A stretch of 64,000 nucleotides of DNA from Caballeronia sp. dw_19 (GTDB taxonomy: Bacteria; Pseudomonadota; Gammaproteobacteria; Burkholderiales; Burkholderiaceae). The notes under the pieces were generated by a model. That model did not search any database. It saw only the letters and a program-made list of their open reading frames with translations, and was not told where the DNA came from. The stretch is from the NCBI RefSeq assembly GCF_018449515.1, contig NZ_JAAVUQ010000021.1:1-64000 (forward strand), read 5' to 3'. Of the stretch, positions 18,144-27,591 are shown piece by piece. Within the stretch, counting starts at the first letter, position 1. Each line of letters begins with the position of its first letter. The position numbers and the translations under genes are program-made.

Positions 18144-19898
18144 ATGGCAGAAGTACTGAACCACCCGCAGACCGCCATTACAGCCGAGACAGCGAAGCAA
18201 GAAACCCCGGCGACCACTGACGGTTTCCATCTGGTCATCGATGCCCTGAAACTGAATGACCTCAACACGATCTTCGGGCTGGTCGGCATTCCCATTACCG
18301 ATCTGGCGCGCCTTGCGCAAGCCGAAGGCATGCGCTTCATCGGCTTTCGTCATGAACAGCACGCGGGTAACGCGGCCGCTATCGCTGGCTATATGACGCA
18401 AAAGCCCGGCATCTGCATGACTGTTTCAGCGCCGGGCTTCCTGAACGGTCTAACGGCGCTCGCCAACGCGACCACCAACTGTTTCCCCATGATCCTGATC
18501 AGCGGATCCAGCGAGCGTGAGATCGTCGACTTGCAGCAGGGCGACTACGAGGAGATGGATCAGCTCAACGCCGCCAAACCCTACGCGAAGGCCGCGTACC
18601 GCGTCCTGCACGCGGAAGACATCGGCATCGGCATTGCGCGTGCGATCCGTGCGGCCGTGTCGGGCCGTCCCGGCGGCGTCTACCTGGATTTGCCGGCGAA
18701 ACTGCTGTCCCAGACCATCGACGCCGTGAAGGGCAAGCAGTCCCTGGTCCGCGTGGTCGACGCGGCCCCGCGCCAGCTTCCGGCGCCTGACTCGGTCAAG
18801 CGCGCGCTCGATGTGCTGAAGGGCGCAAAGCGTCCGCTGATCCTGCTGGGCAAGGGTGCGGCTTACGCCCAGGCCGACGCGCAGATTCGCGAGCTCGTTG
18901 AAAAGAGCGGCATTCCTTATCTGCCGATGTCGATGGCCAAGGGATTGCTGCCCGATACCCATGAGCAATCGGCGTCGGCTGCGCGCTCGTTCGTACTGCA
19001 GGAGGCCGATGTCGTGCTGCTGATCGGCGCGCGCCTGAACTGGCTGTTGTCGCACGGCAAGGGCAAGACGTGGGGTGGCGCACCGAAGCAATTCATCCAG
19101 GTCGACATCTCGCCGACGGAAATCGATAGCAACGTGGCAATTGCGGCGCCGGTGATCGGCGATATCGGCTCCTGCGTGTCGGCCTTGCTCGGGGGCATTG
19201 ACGCCAGCTTCCCGAAGCCCCCCGCCGAGTGGACGGGCGCGATCTCCGAGCGCAAGAACAAGAACCTGGAAAAGATGGCCGCGACGCTGGCCAAGAATCC
19301 GTCGCCGATGAATTTCCACAGCGCTCTGCGCGCGATCCGCGACGTGTTGAAGACGCGCCCGGATATCAATGTGGTCAACGAAGGGGCGAACACCCTCGAC
19401 TACGCCCGCAGCATCATCGACATGTACGAGCCGCGCAAGCGTTTCGATTCGGGTACGTGGGGAATCATGGGGATCGGCATGGGCTTCGCGATTGGCGCGG
19501 CGGTGACGAGCGGCAAGCCGGTCGTCGCCATTGAAGGCGACAGCGCGTTCGGTTTCAGCGGCATGGAACTCGAAACCATCTGCCGCTACGACCTGCCGGT
19601 TTGCACCATTGTCTTCAACAACAACGGCGTGTATCGCGGCACCGACGTGAACCCGACCGGCGGCAAAGATGTTGCCCCGACGGTGTTCGTCAAGGGCGCG
19701 CGCTACGACAAGATGATTGAAGCATTCGGTGGCGTAGGCCGTCACGCCACAACGCCGGAAGAGCTGACGAAGGCGCTGCAGGAAGCCATTGCGTCCGGCA
19801 AGCCGACGCTCATCAACGCGGTTATCGATGAAGCCGCTGGTACCGAGAGCGGCCGCCTGACAAATCTGAATCCGCAAAGCACGGCGATGAAAAAGTAA
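18144..19898 (+). CDS. oxc: Oxalyl-CoA decarboxylase
   Basis: TPP-dependent enzyme that converts oxalyl-CoA to formyl-CoA and CO2. It has 584 residues from the ATG at 18144, behind a strong AAGGAGGAG; an upstream in-frame ATG is less likely. FRHEQHAGNAAA contains the catalytic Glu (Glu71), SGSSEREIVDLQQGDYEEMDQLNAAKPYAKA is diagnostic for Oxc, and the TPP/Mg site reads GDSAFGFSGMELETICRYDLPVCTIVFNNNGVYRG. Frc follows 120 bp later and regenerates the substrate. About 20 extra N-terminal residues precede the first domain compared with Oxalobacter Oxc. Confidence 0.96.
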   Translation: MAEVLNHPQTAITAETAKQETPATTDGFHLVIDALKLNDLNTIFGLVGIPITDLARLAQAEGMRFIGFRHEQHAGNAAAIAGYMTQKPGICMTVSAPGFLNGLTALANATTNCFPMILISGSSEREIVDLQQGDYEEMDQLNAAKPYAKAAYRVLHAEDIGIGIARAIRAAVSGRPGGVYLDLPAKLLSQTIDAVKGKQSLVRVVDAAPRQLPAPDSVKRALDVLKGAKRPLILLGKGAAYAQADAQIRELVEKSGIPYLPMSMAKGLLPDTHEQSASAARSFVLQEADVVLLIGARLNWLLSHGKGKTWGGAPKQFIQVDISPTEIDSNVAIAAPVIGDIGSCVSALLGGIDASFPKPPAEWTGAISERKNKNLEKMAATLAKNPSPMNFHSALRAIRDVLKTRPDINVVNEGANTLDYARSIIDMYEPRKRFDSGTWGIMGIGMGFAIGAAVTSGKPVVAIEGDSAFGFSGMELETICRYDLPVCTIVFNNNGVYRGTDVNPTGGKDVAPTVFVKGARYDKMIEAFGGVGRHATTPEELTKALQEAIASGKPTLINAVIDEAAGTESGRLTNLNPQSTAMKK

Positions 19899-20018
19899 TC
19901 CGCTTGGAAGGTACCGGCGGGATCGGTGGCATTGGCGGCTTTGTCAAAACGCGCCGCCGATGCCGCTGCAAGAACATGAGTAACCCACCTTTAGCCAGTG
20001 AGTCAGGAGACAGGAATC

Positions 20019-21269
20019 ATGAGCAAGCCACTCGAGGGAATCAAGATTATCGACTTCACGCACGTGCAGGCAGGCCCGGCCTGCACGCAGTTGCTTGCGT
20101 GGTTCGGCGCCGACGTGATCAAGGTAGAACGCCCGGGCTCGGGCGACGTCACCCGCACGCAACTGCGCGATATCCCGGACGTCGACGCGCTGTACTTCAC
20201 CATGCTCAACAGCAACAAGAAGTCGCTCACGCTCGACACCAAGAAGCCGGAAGGCAAGGAAGTCCTGGAGAAACTTATTAAGGAATCCGATGTGATGGTG
20301 GAAAACTTCGGTCCGGGCGCGCTCGACCGGATGGGTTTCCCGTGGCAGTACATCAAGGAACTGAATCCGAAGATGATCCTGGCGTCAGTGAAAGGCTTCA
20401 GCGATGGCCACCATTACGACGACCTGAAGGTCTACGAAAACGTCGCTCAATGCGCGGGCGGCGCGGCATCGACCACGGGGTTCTGGGACGGCCCGCCGAC
20501 CATTAGCGCAGCAGCGCTGGGCGACAGCAACACCGGCATGCACCTCGCCATCGGCATATTGACGGCGCTGATCGGACGCGACAAGACGGGCAAGGGGCAG
20601 AAGGTCGCGGTATCGATGCAGGACAGCGTGCTGAACTTGTGCCGCGTGAAGCTGCGCGATCAGCAACGCCTGGACCGGCTCGGCTACCTTGAGGAATATC
20701 CGCAATACCCGCACGGCGAATTCAGCGATGTCGTGCCGCGCGGCGGCAATGCCGGTGGCGGCGGTCAGCCGGGCTGGGTGCTGAAATGCAAGGGCTGGGA
20801 AACCGATCCGAACTCGTACATCTACTTCACGATCCAGGGCCACGCGTGGGCGCCGATTTGCCGCGCGATCGGCAAACCCGAGTGGATCGAAGACGCGAAC
20901 TACAACACGGCGACGGCACGTCAACCGCATATCTTCGACATCTTCAAGACGATCGAAGAATGGCTCGCCGATAAAACCAAGTTCGAGGCCGTGGACATCC
21001 TGCGCAAGTTCGATATTCCGTGCGCGCCTGTGCTGACGATGAAAGAGCTGGCCAACGATCCGTCATTGCGTGAAAGCGGCACGATTACCGAAGTCGCACA
21101 CAAGGAACGTGGCTCGTATCTGACGGTCGGCAGCCCGATCAAGTTCTCGGACATGAAGCCGGAAATCACGGCATCACCGTTGCTGGGCGAGCATACGGAC
21201 GAAGTGCTCGAGAGCCTGGGTTACAGCAGCGCGCAAATCGCCAACCTGCATCAGCAACAAGCCGTTTAA
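20019..21269 (+). CDS. frc: Formyl-CoA:oxalate CoA-transferase (copy 1)
   Basis: Family III CoA-transferase that moves CoA from formyl-CoA to oxalate, feeding Oxc. It has 416 residues from the ATG at 20019 (AGGAGACAGG upstream). The catalytic Asp falls at residue 169 (ALGDSNTG), exactly the position known for Frc, and the glycine loop reads GNAGGGGQPGW at about 243-253. KVYENVAQCAGGAASTTGFWDGPP is typical. It lies directly after oxc, so oxc-frc is likely co-transcribed. A paralogue sits at 31178-32425. Confidence 0.96.
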   Translation: MSKPLEGIKIIDFTHVQAGPACTQLLAWFGADVIKVERPGSGDVTRTQLRDIPDVDALYFTMLNSNKKSLTLDTKKPEGKEVLEKLIKESDVMVENFGPGALDRMGFPWQYIKELNPKMILASVKGFSDGHHYDDLKVYENVAQCAGGAASTTGFWDGPPTISAAALGDSNTGMHLAIGILTALIGRDKTGKGQKVAVSMQDSVLNLCRVKLRDQQRLDRLGYLEEYPQYPHGEFSDVVPRGGNAGGGGQPGWVLKCKGWETDPNSYIYFTIQGHAWAPICRAIGKPEWIEDANYNTATARQPHIFDIFKTIEEWLADKTKFEAVDILRKFDIPCAPVLTMKELANDPSLRESGTITEVAHKERGSYLTVGSPIKFSDMKPEITASPLLGEHTDEVLESLGYSSAQIANLHQQQAV

Positions 21270-21354
21270 ACGCGAAAGCACAGCGCCGTGGATTGCCTTG
21301 ACGGACCCACGGCGCGGCCAGAATCGCTATGAAATAGACAAGGCCATTTCAACA

Positions 21355-21810
21355 ATGAATAGCGCCGTGCATACAAAATCCCCCATCGATTTCGCGCAAC
21401 TGGTTGGCGTGATCGGCGACGCGGTTGTCATCTCCGACGCCAGTGGCGCGATCACCCTATGGAACCCCGCTGCCGAGCGCATGTTCGGGTTCACGCCTGA
21501 AGAAGCGCTGGGCAATTCGCTGGACCTCATTATTCCCGAGCGCTTGCGAGGGCGTCACTGGAGCGGCTACGAAAAGACCATGGCGACAGGCGAGACACGG
21601 TACGGGCACGACGTGCTGCGCGTGCCGGCCGTGCACAAGGACGGACGATCCTTATCGATTGCATTCACGGTTGCGCTGTTGCATTCAGCGGGACCGGAGC
21701 CGGGTGTCAGCGGCATCGTAGCCGTCATACGCGACGAAACCAGCCGCTTCACCGAAGAGCGAAACCTGCGCAAGCGTCTCGCTGAACTCGAAGCAAAATC
21801 CGGCGCGTGA
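21355..21810 (+). CDS. Single PAS-domain protein without output domain
   Basis: This 151-residue protein is almost entirely one PAS fold: FAQLVGVIGDAVVISDASGAITLWNPAAERMFGF, then TPEEALGNSLDLIIPERLR, then DGRSLSIAFTVALL and GIVAVIRDET. A short charged helix (EERNLRKRLAELEAK) ends it. No kinase, GGDEF or DNA-binding domain follows. It starts 85 bp after frc and is followed 53 bp later by the aldehyde dehydrogenase, inside the oxalate operon. It could sense a small molecule or redox state and act through a partner; that is inference. Confidence 0.85.
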   Translation: MNSAVHTKSPIDFAQLVGVIGDAVVISDASGAITLWNPAAERMFGFTPEEALGNSLDLIIPERLRGRHWSGYEKTMATGETRYGHDVLRVPAVHKDGRSLSIAFTVALLHSAGPEPGVSGIVAVIRDETSRFTEERNLRKRLAELEAKSGA

Positions 21811-21863
21811 TCCGAATACAGGGACTCGCGCGCGGGACCGCACTACGGTAAATGGAGACAACA

Positions 21864-23315
21864 ATGACCGCCCAAGCGGACGTGAAACGTTACGAGCTGC
21901 TGATTGGTGGCCAAGCAGTGGCGCCCGGTGGAGGCGCGTATTCCAGCATTATCGATCCATCGACGGAGACGCCGATAGCGAGCGTTGCCCAGGGCACCGC
22001 AGCGGATGTCGACCGTGCCGTGCAGGCGGCGCGCGCCGCGTTGAAACCGTGGAACGCAATCAGGGCGTCCGAGCGCGGCCGGATCCTGATGCGCTTTGCA
22101 GAATTGATGCGCACGCATCAGGATGAAATTGCCGCGGTAGAAAGTCTCGACGCCGGCAAGCCGATTTCCGGCGTACGGCGCCAGGATGTACCGGCTGCCA
22201 TCGACACCCTCGCGTATTACGCGGGCTGGTGCGACAAGATCAATGGGCAAGTGGTGCCCACGCGCCCGGATGCGCTGACGTACACCGTGCGCGAACCGGT
22301 CGGCGTGGTCGCGGCCATCGTGCCGTGGAATTTCCCGTTGATGATCGGCATGTGGAAGATCGCCCCCGCGCTTGCGTGCGGCTGCACGATGGTCGTCAAG
22401 CCGGCGGAGCTGACGCCGTTATCGGCGTTGATGCTCGGCCGTCTCGCGCTGGAAGCCGGTGTGCCGCCGGGCGTACTCAATATTGTTACCGGCAAGGGCT
22501 CGGTGGTTGGCGACGCGCTCGTGGCGCACCCGGGTGTGGACAAGGTTACGTTCACCGGTTCGCCATCGGTCGGGCGGGGAATCTTGCAGGGCGCGGCGGT
22601 CAACTTCAAGCGGGTAACGCTTGAACTGGGTGGCAAGTCCGCCAACGTCATCTTCGCCGATGCCAATCTCGATCAAGCGGCACGCGCGGCTGCGTCGGGG
22701 ATATTTTTCAACGCAGGGCAGGTGTGTTCGGCAGGCTCGCGTGTCCTCGTCCAGCGACCGGTCTATGACGACATCGTCGAACGTCTGGCGCAGCGGGCGA
22801 AGTCAATCACGCTGGGTGATCCATCGCAGAAAGAGACGTCCATGGGGCCGCTTATTTCCGCGAAGCAGATGCAGACGGTGCTCGATTACGTGGACATTGG
22901 GAAGAGCGAAGGGGCGTCGATCGTGTCGGGGGGCAGGCGTTGGGGCGAGCGCGGCTATTTTGTCGAGCCCACGGTGTTTGCCAATGTCGAGCACGAGATG
23001 CGCATCTCGCAGGAGGAGATCTTCGGCCCGGTGGTCAGCGTCATTCCCTTCGATGACGAAGCCGATGCCGTACGCATTGCCAACGGGACGTTATACAGCC
23101 TCGCGGCGGGTGTGTGGAGCGCGGACATAGGCCGGGTGCACAGGATGGCGTCAGCGCTCAGGGCCGGCACGGTCTGGGTGAATACGTACGGTTATACGGA
23201 CGTGCGATTGCCGTGGGGCGGCTCCGGCGATTCAGGCTTTGGCCGCGAGCACGGGGATGTGGCTATCGAGAACTTCACGGAGCCTAAGAGCGTGTGGGTG
23301 TCGTTGGCGCAATGA
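21864..23315 (+). CDS. NAD(P)+-dependent aldehyde dehydrogenase
   Basis: The 483-residue ALDH superfamily enzyme starts at 21864 (GGAGA five bases upstream); an ATG four codons earlier is possible. The cofactor site is VPWNFPLMIGMWKIAPALACG and GSPSVGRGI, the catalytic Glu is in LELGGKSANVIF, and the nucleophilic Cys is in FFNAGQVCSAGSR. It resembles the betaine/gamma-aminobutyraldehyde group, but substrate cannot be fixed from sequence. Position behind oxc-frc-PAS suggests co-transcription, ending at the GC-rich hairpin at 23336-23363. Confidence 0.9.
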   Translation: MTAQADVKRYELLIGGQAVAPGGGAYSSIIDPSTETPIASVAQGTAADVDRAVQAARAALKPWNAIRASERGRILMRFAELMRTHQDEIAAVESLDAGKPISGVRRQDVPAAIDTLAYYAGWCDKINGQVVPTRPDALTYTVREPVGVVAAIVPWNFPLMIGMWKIAPALACGCTMVVKPAELTPLSALMLGRLALEAGVPPGVLNIVTGKGSVVGDALVAHPGVDKVTFTGSPSVGRGILQGAAVNFKRVTLELGGKSANVIFADANLDQAARAAASGIFFNAGQVCSAGSRVLVQRPVYDDIVERLAQRAKSITLGDPSQKETSMGPLISAKQMQTVLDYVDIGKSEGASIVSGGRRWGERGYFVEPTVFANVEHEMRISQEEIFGPVVSVIPFDDEADAVRIANGTLYSLAAGVWSADIGRVHRMASALRAGTVWVNTYGYTDVRLPWGGSGDSGFGREHGDVAIENFTEPKSVWVSLAQ

Positions 23316-23335
23316 GGCTGGATGCAACGAGAAGA

Positions 23336-23363
23336 GGGGCGGGTTGATTAACCCGCGCCCTTT
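23336..23363 (+). terminator. Candidate intrinsic terminator after the oxc operon
   Basis: A GC-rich hairpin (GGGGCGGGTT, loop GATT, AACCCGCGCCC) followed by TTT, 20 bp after the aldehyde dehydrogenase stop. The T run is short, so efficiency is uncertain. Confidence 0.55.
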
Positions 23364-23416
23364 GAGAGCTTGGTACCTGTCAGGCGCGAACAACTCTACG
23401 CGACAAGCGACAAGCC

Positions 23417-23767
23417 TCAAGCGGCTTGCGCGTGTGGGCTGTCGCAATCCGGCCGCCACATCTGTGCGCCGCGCGTGTCGTCGGCGCGGGCGATGGTCGT
23501 GGCACGGCACGCTTCGTAATACGCGTTCTTCCTGCTCACGATGGCTTCGCACAGGAACTCCGCGCTGTACGCCTTGAGCAAGTGTGGGCAATGCAGTTCG
23601 ATGTACTGCGCAATGCGCGCCTGATCGCTCGCAGCGTGCGCCAGCGACCGAAGTGTTTCGACGTCCCAGCGGAACATCAGGTCAAGTTCTTCGAAGGCGC
23701 TGTTGTAGGCGCAAAGCTGGGTCTGGAGTTCGCGCGCATCGGCGATCGTGGTTTGTGAACGGTTCAT
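23417..23767 (-). CDS. Hypothetical protein, 116 residues
   Basis: The start at 23767 is set by a good site (AAGGAGACGACC). The product MNRSQTTIADARELQTQLC is helical and soluble, with several Cys and His (IELHCPHLLKAYSAEFLCEAIVSRKNAYYEACRA). I recognise no domain. Layout suggests a small all-alpha protein. It lies 130 bp beyond the LysR gene on the same strand and faces the oxc operon end to end. Confidence 0.7.
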   Translation of the reverse strand: MNRSQTTIADARELQTQLCAYNSAFEELDLMFRWDVETLRSLAHAASDQARIAQYIELHCPHLLKAYSAEFLCEAIVSRKNAYYEACRATTIARADDTRGAQMWRPDCDSPHAQAA

Positions 23768-23898
23768 GGTCGTCTCCTTGTTAGCCATGAATGACAGCGT
23801 GATGTAGCTGCGTGGCTTAACTGCAGGATAGAAAGAACCATCCATATACGATAGTCACTTGTTTTAAGCCTAACTATTAAAGATACCTAATAGATGGT

Positions 23899-24822
23899 TT
23901 ACCCGATATGCGTGATGGCCGAGATTTGCGCCGCCCCTTCTTCGATGAGGAATTGCTTGAACGCCATCGCCACTGCCGGAAGCCGCTTGTTATGACGATG
24001 CACGAGATACCAGTTGAGCATCACGGGAAAACCCTCTATGTCGAGCACGGCCAGCCGTCCGATCTGCAGCTCCATGCTGACCGTGTGCGCCGACAGGAAG
24101 CTGATCCCCATGCCGGCAATGACCGCCTGCTTGATGGTTTCCGTGCTGGTGATTTCCATGGCGATGTTGAGCTGCTTGAGCCGTCCCGCGAAACCTTCTT
24201 CCATCGAATTCCAGGTGTCGGAGCCGCGCTCCCTGACGATGAACGGTTCTTCCGCCAGCGACTCCAGCGCAATGTTTTTCTTGCCCACCAGCGGATGATC
24301 AGGCGGCGCCACGATCACGTAAGGGTGCGGGGCAAACGACACGTTCTCGGTGTCCATGTCCTTCGGCGGGCGGACCATGATCGCGAGGTCGGTGAGGTTG
24401 TCGGTGAGCTGGTGCAGCAGTTCTTCGCGGTTATGAACGGCCAGATTCAGCTTGACGTCCGTATTGCGTTTGGTGAATTCGGCCAGCAGGCGCGGGAAGA
24501 AATAATCCCCGGCGCTGATCACGGCCACGTTCAGCGTGCCTCCGGAAATACCCTTGAGTCGCGCCATGGCGTCGTCGGCTTCGCGGAACTGTTCGAGGAT
24601 CGCGCGGCTGTGGTGAAGCATCTCCTGGCCGGCCATCGTCAGGTAGATCTTCTTGCCGAGCTGCTCGAAAAGCGGCAGTCCGGCGTGCTCCTCAAGCTGC
24701 TTGACCTGCGTGGAGACGGCCGGCTGGGTGAGGTAGAGCTCTTCGGCGGCGCGCGAAAAGCTGAGCCGCCGTGCAACGGTTTCGAATATTTTCAGTTGCC
24801 TAAGCGTCGCATTACGCATCAT
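23899..24822 (-). CDS. LysR-family regulator (CbbR-like) divergent from oxlT
   Basis: The product has 307 residues from MMRNATLRQLKIFETVARRLSF. The DNA-binding region is FSRAAEELYLTQPAVSTQVKQLEEHAGLPLFEQLGKKIYLT, and the effector domain carries LNVAVISAGDYFFPRLLAEF, like CbbR-type regulators that sense metabolites. The family start is the ATG at 24822; upstream codons do not belong. It is divergent from the oxalate/formate antiporter gene, and a LysR-type palindrome (24851-24867) lies 29 bp upstream. It probably controls oxlT and itself. Confidence 0.92.
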   Translation of the reverse strand: MMRNATLRQLKIFETVARRLSFSRAAEELYLTQPAVSTQVKQLEEHAGLPLFEQLGKKIYLTMAGQEMLHHSRAILEQFREADDAMARLKGISGGTLNVAVISAGDYFFPRLLAEFTKRNTDVKLNLAVHNREELLHQLTDNLTDLAIMVRPPKDMDTENVSFAPHPYVIVAPPDHPLVGKKNIALESLAEEPFIVRERGSDTWNSMEEGFAGRLKQLNIAMEITSTETIKQAVIAGMGISFLSAHTVSMELQIGRLAVLDIEGFPVMLNWYLVHRHNKRLPAVAMAFKQFLIEEGAAQISAITHIG

Positions 24823-24850
24823 GACGGATGTCCACCTATAAACGATCCTT

Positions 24851-24867
24851 AATTTATACAATAAATT
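24851..24867. promoter_or_regulatory. Candidate LysR box between lysR and oxlT
   Basis: AATTTAT-ACA-ATAAATT is a perfect 17-bp palindrome containing the T-N11-A pattern of LysR boxes. It sits in an AT-rich stretch directly before the LysR start. Binding is inferred. Confidence 0.5.
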
Positions 24868-25149
24868 TTTCTAACTTTCCCTAATCGTTTTTCTGCCGCA
24901 GGATGCTTTCAACGTGCGGTAGTTTCGTAAGGTGCACGCGGGGAGAGGGCAGCAGTAGAGGCGTCCCCTGAATTGTCCCCATAAACATCAGAACATTGGG
25001 AATCGCTTAAAAATGATTCTTCTTTTCACCGCTCTTACTTTTACGGCCCGCAGGACGGGCATGGCCGTATCCGGCAGCACACGCCACGAACACGTTCCCT
25101 GACCGACCAAGACCCTCTCACACCGTCGAGTAAGACGCGGTGTGCCGCA

Positions 25150-25203
25150 GTCGATTGAGTAATCGACGAAGCAGTCGATGAAGCAGCCGATGAAGCTGTT
25201 GAT
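25150..25203 (+). repeat. Hairpin plus three 12-bp tandem units in oxlT leader
   Basis: GTCGATT-GAGT-AATCGAC (25150-25167) is a perfect hairpin. It is followed at once by three 12-bp units, GAAGCAGTCGAT, GAAGCAGCCGAT and GAAGCTGTTGAT (25168-25203), ending 39 bp before the oxlT start. The rest of the 420-bp gap between lysR and oxlT shows no gene. Confidence 0.6.
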
Positions 25204-25242
25204 TACGCGCCGTACGAGCGCTGAAACATAACGGAGACAGAC

Positions 25243-26595
25243 ATGGCAAACGCAGCGACGGCACCGGCCGCTGGTCAGCCCAAAATGGGGTGGCACAATA
25301 ATCGGTGGGCTCAGCTCGCCATCGGCATCATCTGCATGGGGCTGGTCGCCAATCTGCAGTACGCGTGGACTTTGTTCGTAGTCCCGATGGATGCGAAACA
25401 TCACTGGGGCCAGGCGGCGATTCAAACCGCGTTCACCATTTTCATTGTCACGGAAACCTGGCTGGTGCCGCTGGAAGGCTGGCTCGTCGATAAATTCGGC
25501 CCGCGGCCGGTCGTGATCGGCGGCTCGATCTGTGCGGCGCTAGGCTGGATCATCGATGCAAACGCGACCAGCCTGATCCATCTCTACATTGCGGCGGTGA
25601 TTGCCGGCGTGGGCGCGGGTTGCGTGTATGGCACCTGCGTGGGCACGGCGCTCAAGTGGTTCCCGGACAAGCGCGGCCTCGCTGCCGGTTTGACGGCGGC
25701 GGGTTTCGGCGCGGGCGCGGCGGTCACCGTCATCCCCATCTCGAACATGATCCAGCGCTCCGGTTACGAACACACTTTCGTGTTCTTCGGCATCTTCCAG
25801 GGCGTCTGCATCCTGCTGCTCGGCATGTTTCTGGTGCGTCCGAGGCCGCCGGCTTATGCTGTTCCGGCCAAGCGCGTGGTGGCGTCGAAGATCGACTACA
25901 CGACAGGTCAGATGGTGCGCTCGCCGCTCTTCTGGGTGTTGTACATGATGTTCGTGTTCGTCGCGGCGGGCGGCGTGATCGCCACGGCGCAACTCGGTCC
26001 GATCGCGAAGGAATACGGCTTCGCGAAGATGCCGGTCAACCTGCTCGGCGTGACCTTGCCCCTCCTGACCATGGCGCTGTCGATCGACAACCTGTGCAAC
26101 GGTTTCACGCGTCCGCTCTGCGGCTGGATCTCTGACAAGATTGGCCGCGAGAACACCATGTTCTTCATCTTCATCGGTGAGGGCGTTGCGTTGCTCGGTC
26201 TCATGGAGTTCGGCCACAACCCGTATCTGTTCATGTTCTTCGCGGCCATCACGTTCCTGTGCTGGGGTGAAATTTTCTCGATCTTCCCGGCCACGTGCGC
26301 CGATACCTTCGGCAGCAAATATGCCGCCGCCAACGCCGGTACGCTCTACACGGCGAAGGGCACGGCTTCGATGCTGGTGCCGCTCGCCTCGGTGCTGTCG
26401 GCCATCGGCTCATGGGACGCGGTGTTCATCGCGACGGCCACCATATCGATTGCGGCTGGCTTGTGCGCGAAGTTCGTGCTCGCGCCGATGAGAAAGCGCT
26501 GGATCGATAACACGGTGGCCGAGTCGAGCCGGCTCGATGCCGCGACGTTTCAGGCTGCCTGGACAGAAGCGCCGCGCAACTCGTCGGCACAATGA
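25243..26595 (+). CDS. oxlT: MFS oxalate/formate antiporter
   Basis: The 450-residue carrier has about twelve transmembrane helices (for example WAQLAIGIICMGLVANLQYAWTLFV and AAVIAGVGAGCVYGTCVGTALKWF). The latter, with PDKRGLAAGLTAAGFG, is the OxlT-family signature, and the N-terminal half matches oxalate/formate antiporters. It should bring in oxalate and release formate made by Frc/Oxc. The start is preceded by CGGAGACAGAC. Its stop overlaps the next LysR start by 4 nt, so the two are co-translated. Confidence 0.92.
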   Translation: MANAATAPAAGQPKMGWHNNRWAQLAIGIICMGLVANLQYAWTLFVVPMDAKHHWGQAAIQTAFTIFIVTETWLVPLEGWLVDKFGPRPVVIGGSICAALGWIIDANATSLIHLYIAAVIAGVGAGCVYGTCVGTALKWFPDKRGLAAGLTAAGFGAGAAVTVIPISNMIQRSGYEHTFVFFGIFQGVCILLLGMFLVRPRPPAYAVPAKRVVASKIDYTTGQMVRSPLFWVLYMMFVFVAAGGVIATAQLGPIAKEYGFAKMPVNLLGVTLPLLTMALSIDNLCNGFTRPLCGWISDKIGRENTMFFIFIGEGVALLGLMEFGHNPYLFMFFAAITFLCWGEIFSIFPATCADTFGSKYAAANAGTLYTAKGTASMLVPLASVLSAIGSWDAVFIATATISIAAGLCAKFVLAPMRKRWIDNTVAESSRLDAATFQAAWTEAPRNSSAQ

Positions 26596-27569
26596 CCCGT
26601 AGCCAGACTGATGCCGTGCAGGGATTGAAGGCGTCCGGCGTGTCGCTGCAGCAGTTACGCCTGTTCGTGATCCTGGCGCAGCATCGGAGTTTCACGCAGG
26701 CGGGCAACGCGCTCGGGGTCACGCAGTCGGCGGCGAGCCGCAGCATCAGGGAGCTGGAAGACCTGCTTGAGATGAGGTTGTTTGACCGCACGACTCGCCA
26801 GGTCGCGCTCACCGATACCGGCCGCGCGCTGCTCCCGCGCATTGCGTTACTGGTCGATGAACTCGAAGTGGCGCTGCGTTTCGGGCGGCAGGTTTCCACG
26901 GCTGAAAACGGTGTGGTGTCGATAGCGAGCAGTTCCAGCCTGGTTGCTTCGGTGCTGCCGGCGCTGCTCTCATCGTGCCGGGCGAGCTACCCCAATATCG
27001 CGCTGACGTTGCATGATGCACCGCAGGGCAGGGTGCTCGAACTCGTGCGCGCCGGCGATGCCGACATGGGTTTGCTGACCGGCTCCCTGGACGATAGTAA
27101 TCCTGATGATATCTGCGATCTATCGACGCAAACGCTTTTCTCCGAGTCCCTGTGCGCGATCTTGCCGGCGCGTCATACGTTGGCATCGCACGCCACGGTG
27201 CGATGGCGCGACCTGATCGGTGCGAGTTTGTTCCTTCTCGACGACGACACCAGCAGTTTCGACGTCATCGCGCGTGCGCTCGATGAACACGGCGCGTCGA
27301 ACATCAGGCTTCAGCGGCTGACCCAGGCCGCGAGCGTCGTGCAGATGGTTGCGGCGGGACTTGGCATTGGCATCCAGCCGATGCACGCAGGCGCAGCCTC
27401 GGCTCAAGCGCTGGTGCAACCGGTGCCGCTATGGCCGCCAGTGACGCGAACTGTTGCGCTCGTGAGGCGCAAGAGCCGCACGTTGCCAGTGCAGGCAGCG
27501 CGTATCTGGACGCATGTCGTTTCGTCCTATGATGAAGAACACAAGCCGTTGCAAATCGCTAACGCCTGA
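26592..27569 (+). CDS. LysR-family regulator co-translated with oxlT
   Basis: The product has 325 residues. The N-terminal helix-turn-helix (SFTQAGNALGVTQSAASRSIRELEDLLEMRLFDRTTRQV) is complete, and the effector domain (NGVVSIASSSSLVASVLPALLSSC) is of normal length. The ATG overlaps the oxlT stop (ATGA), which is unusual for LysR genes, since they are normally divergent from their targets. It may report on the same transcript. An intrinsic terminator follows at 27592-27626. Confidence 0.92.
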   Translation: MTRSQTDAVQGLKASGVSLQQLRLFVILAQHRSFTQAGNALGVTQSAASRSIRELEDLLEMRLFDRTTRQVALTDTGRALLPRIALLVDELEVALRFGRQVSTAENGVVSIASSSSLVASVLPALLSSCRASYPNIALTLHDAPQGRVLELVRAGDADMGLLTGSLDDSNPDDICDLSTQTLFSESLCAILPARHTLASHATVRWRDLIGASLFLLDDDTSSFDVIARALDEHGASNIRLQRLTQAASVVQMVAAGLGIGIQPMHAGAASAQALVQPVPLWPPVTRTVALVRRKSRTLPVQAARIWTHVVSSYDEEHKPLQIANA

Positions 27570-27591
27570 TCCCAATCCACCGAAATATCCG

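Noticed and set aside
18450..19877. 475-codon minus-strand frame
   Set aside because: Antisense to oxc; Arg/His-rich translation with no domain.
23908..24852. 314-codon plus-strand frame
   Set aside because: Antisense to the LysR gene; no recognisable domain.
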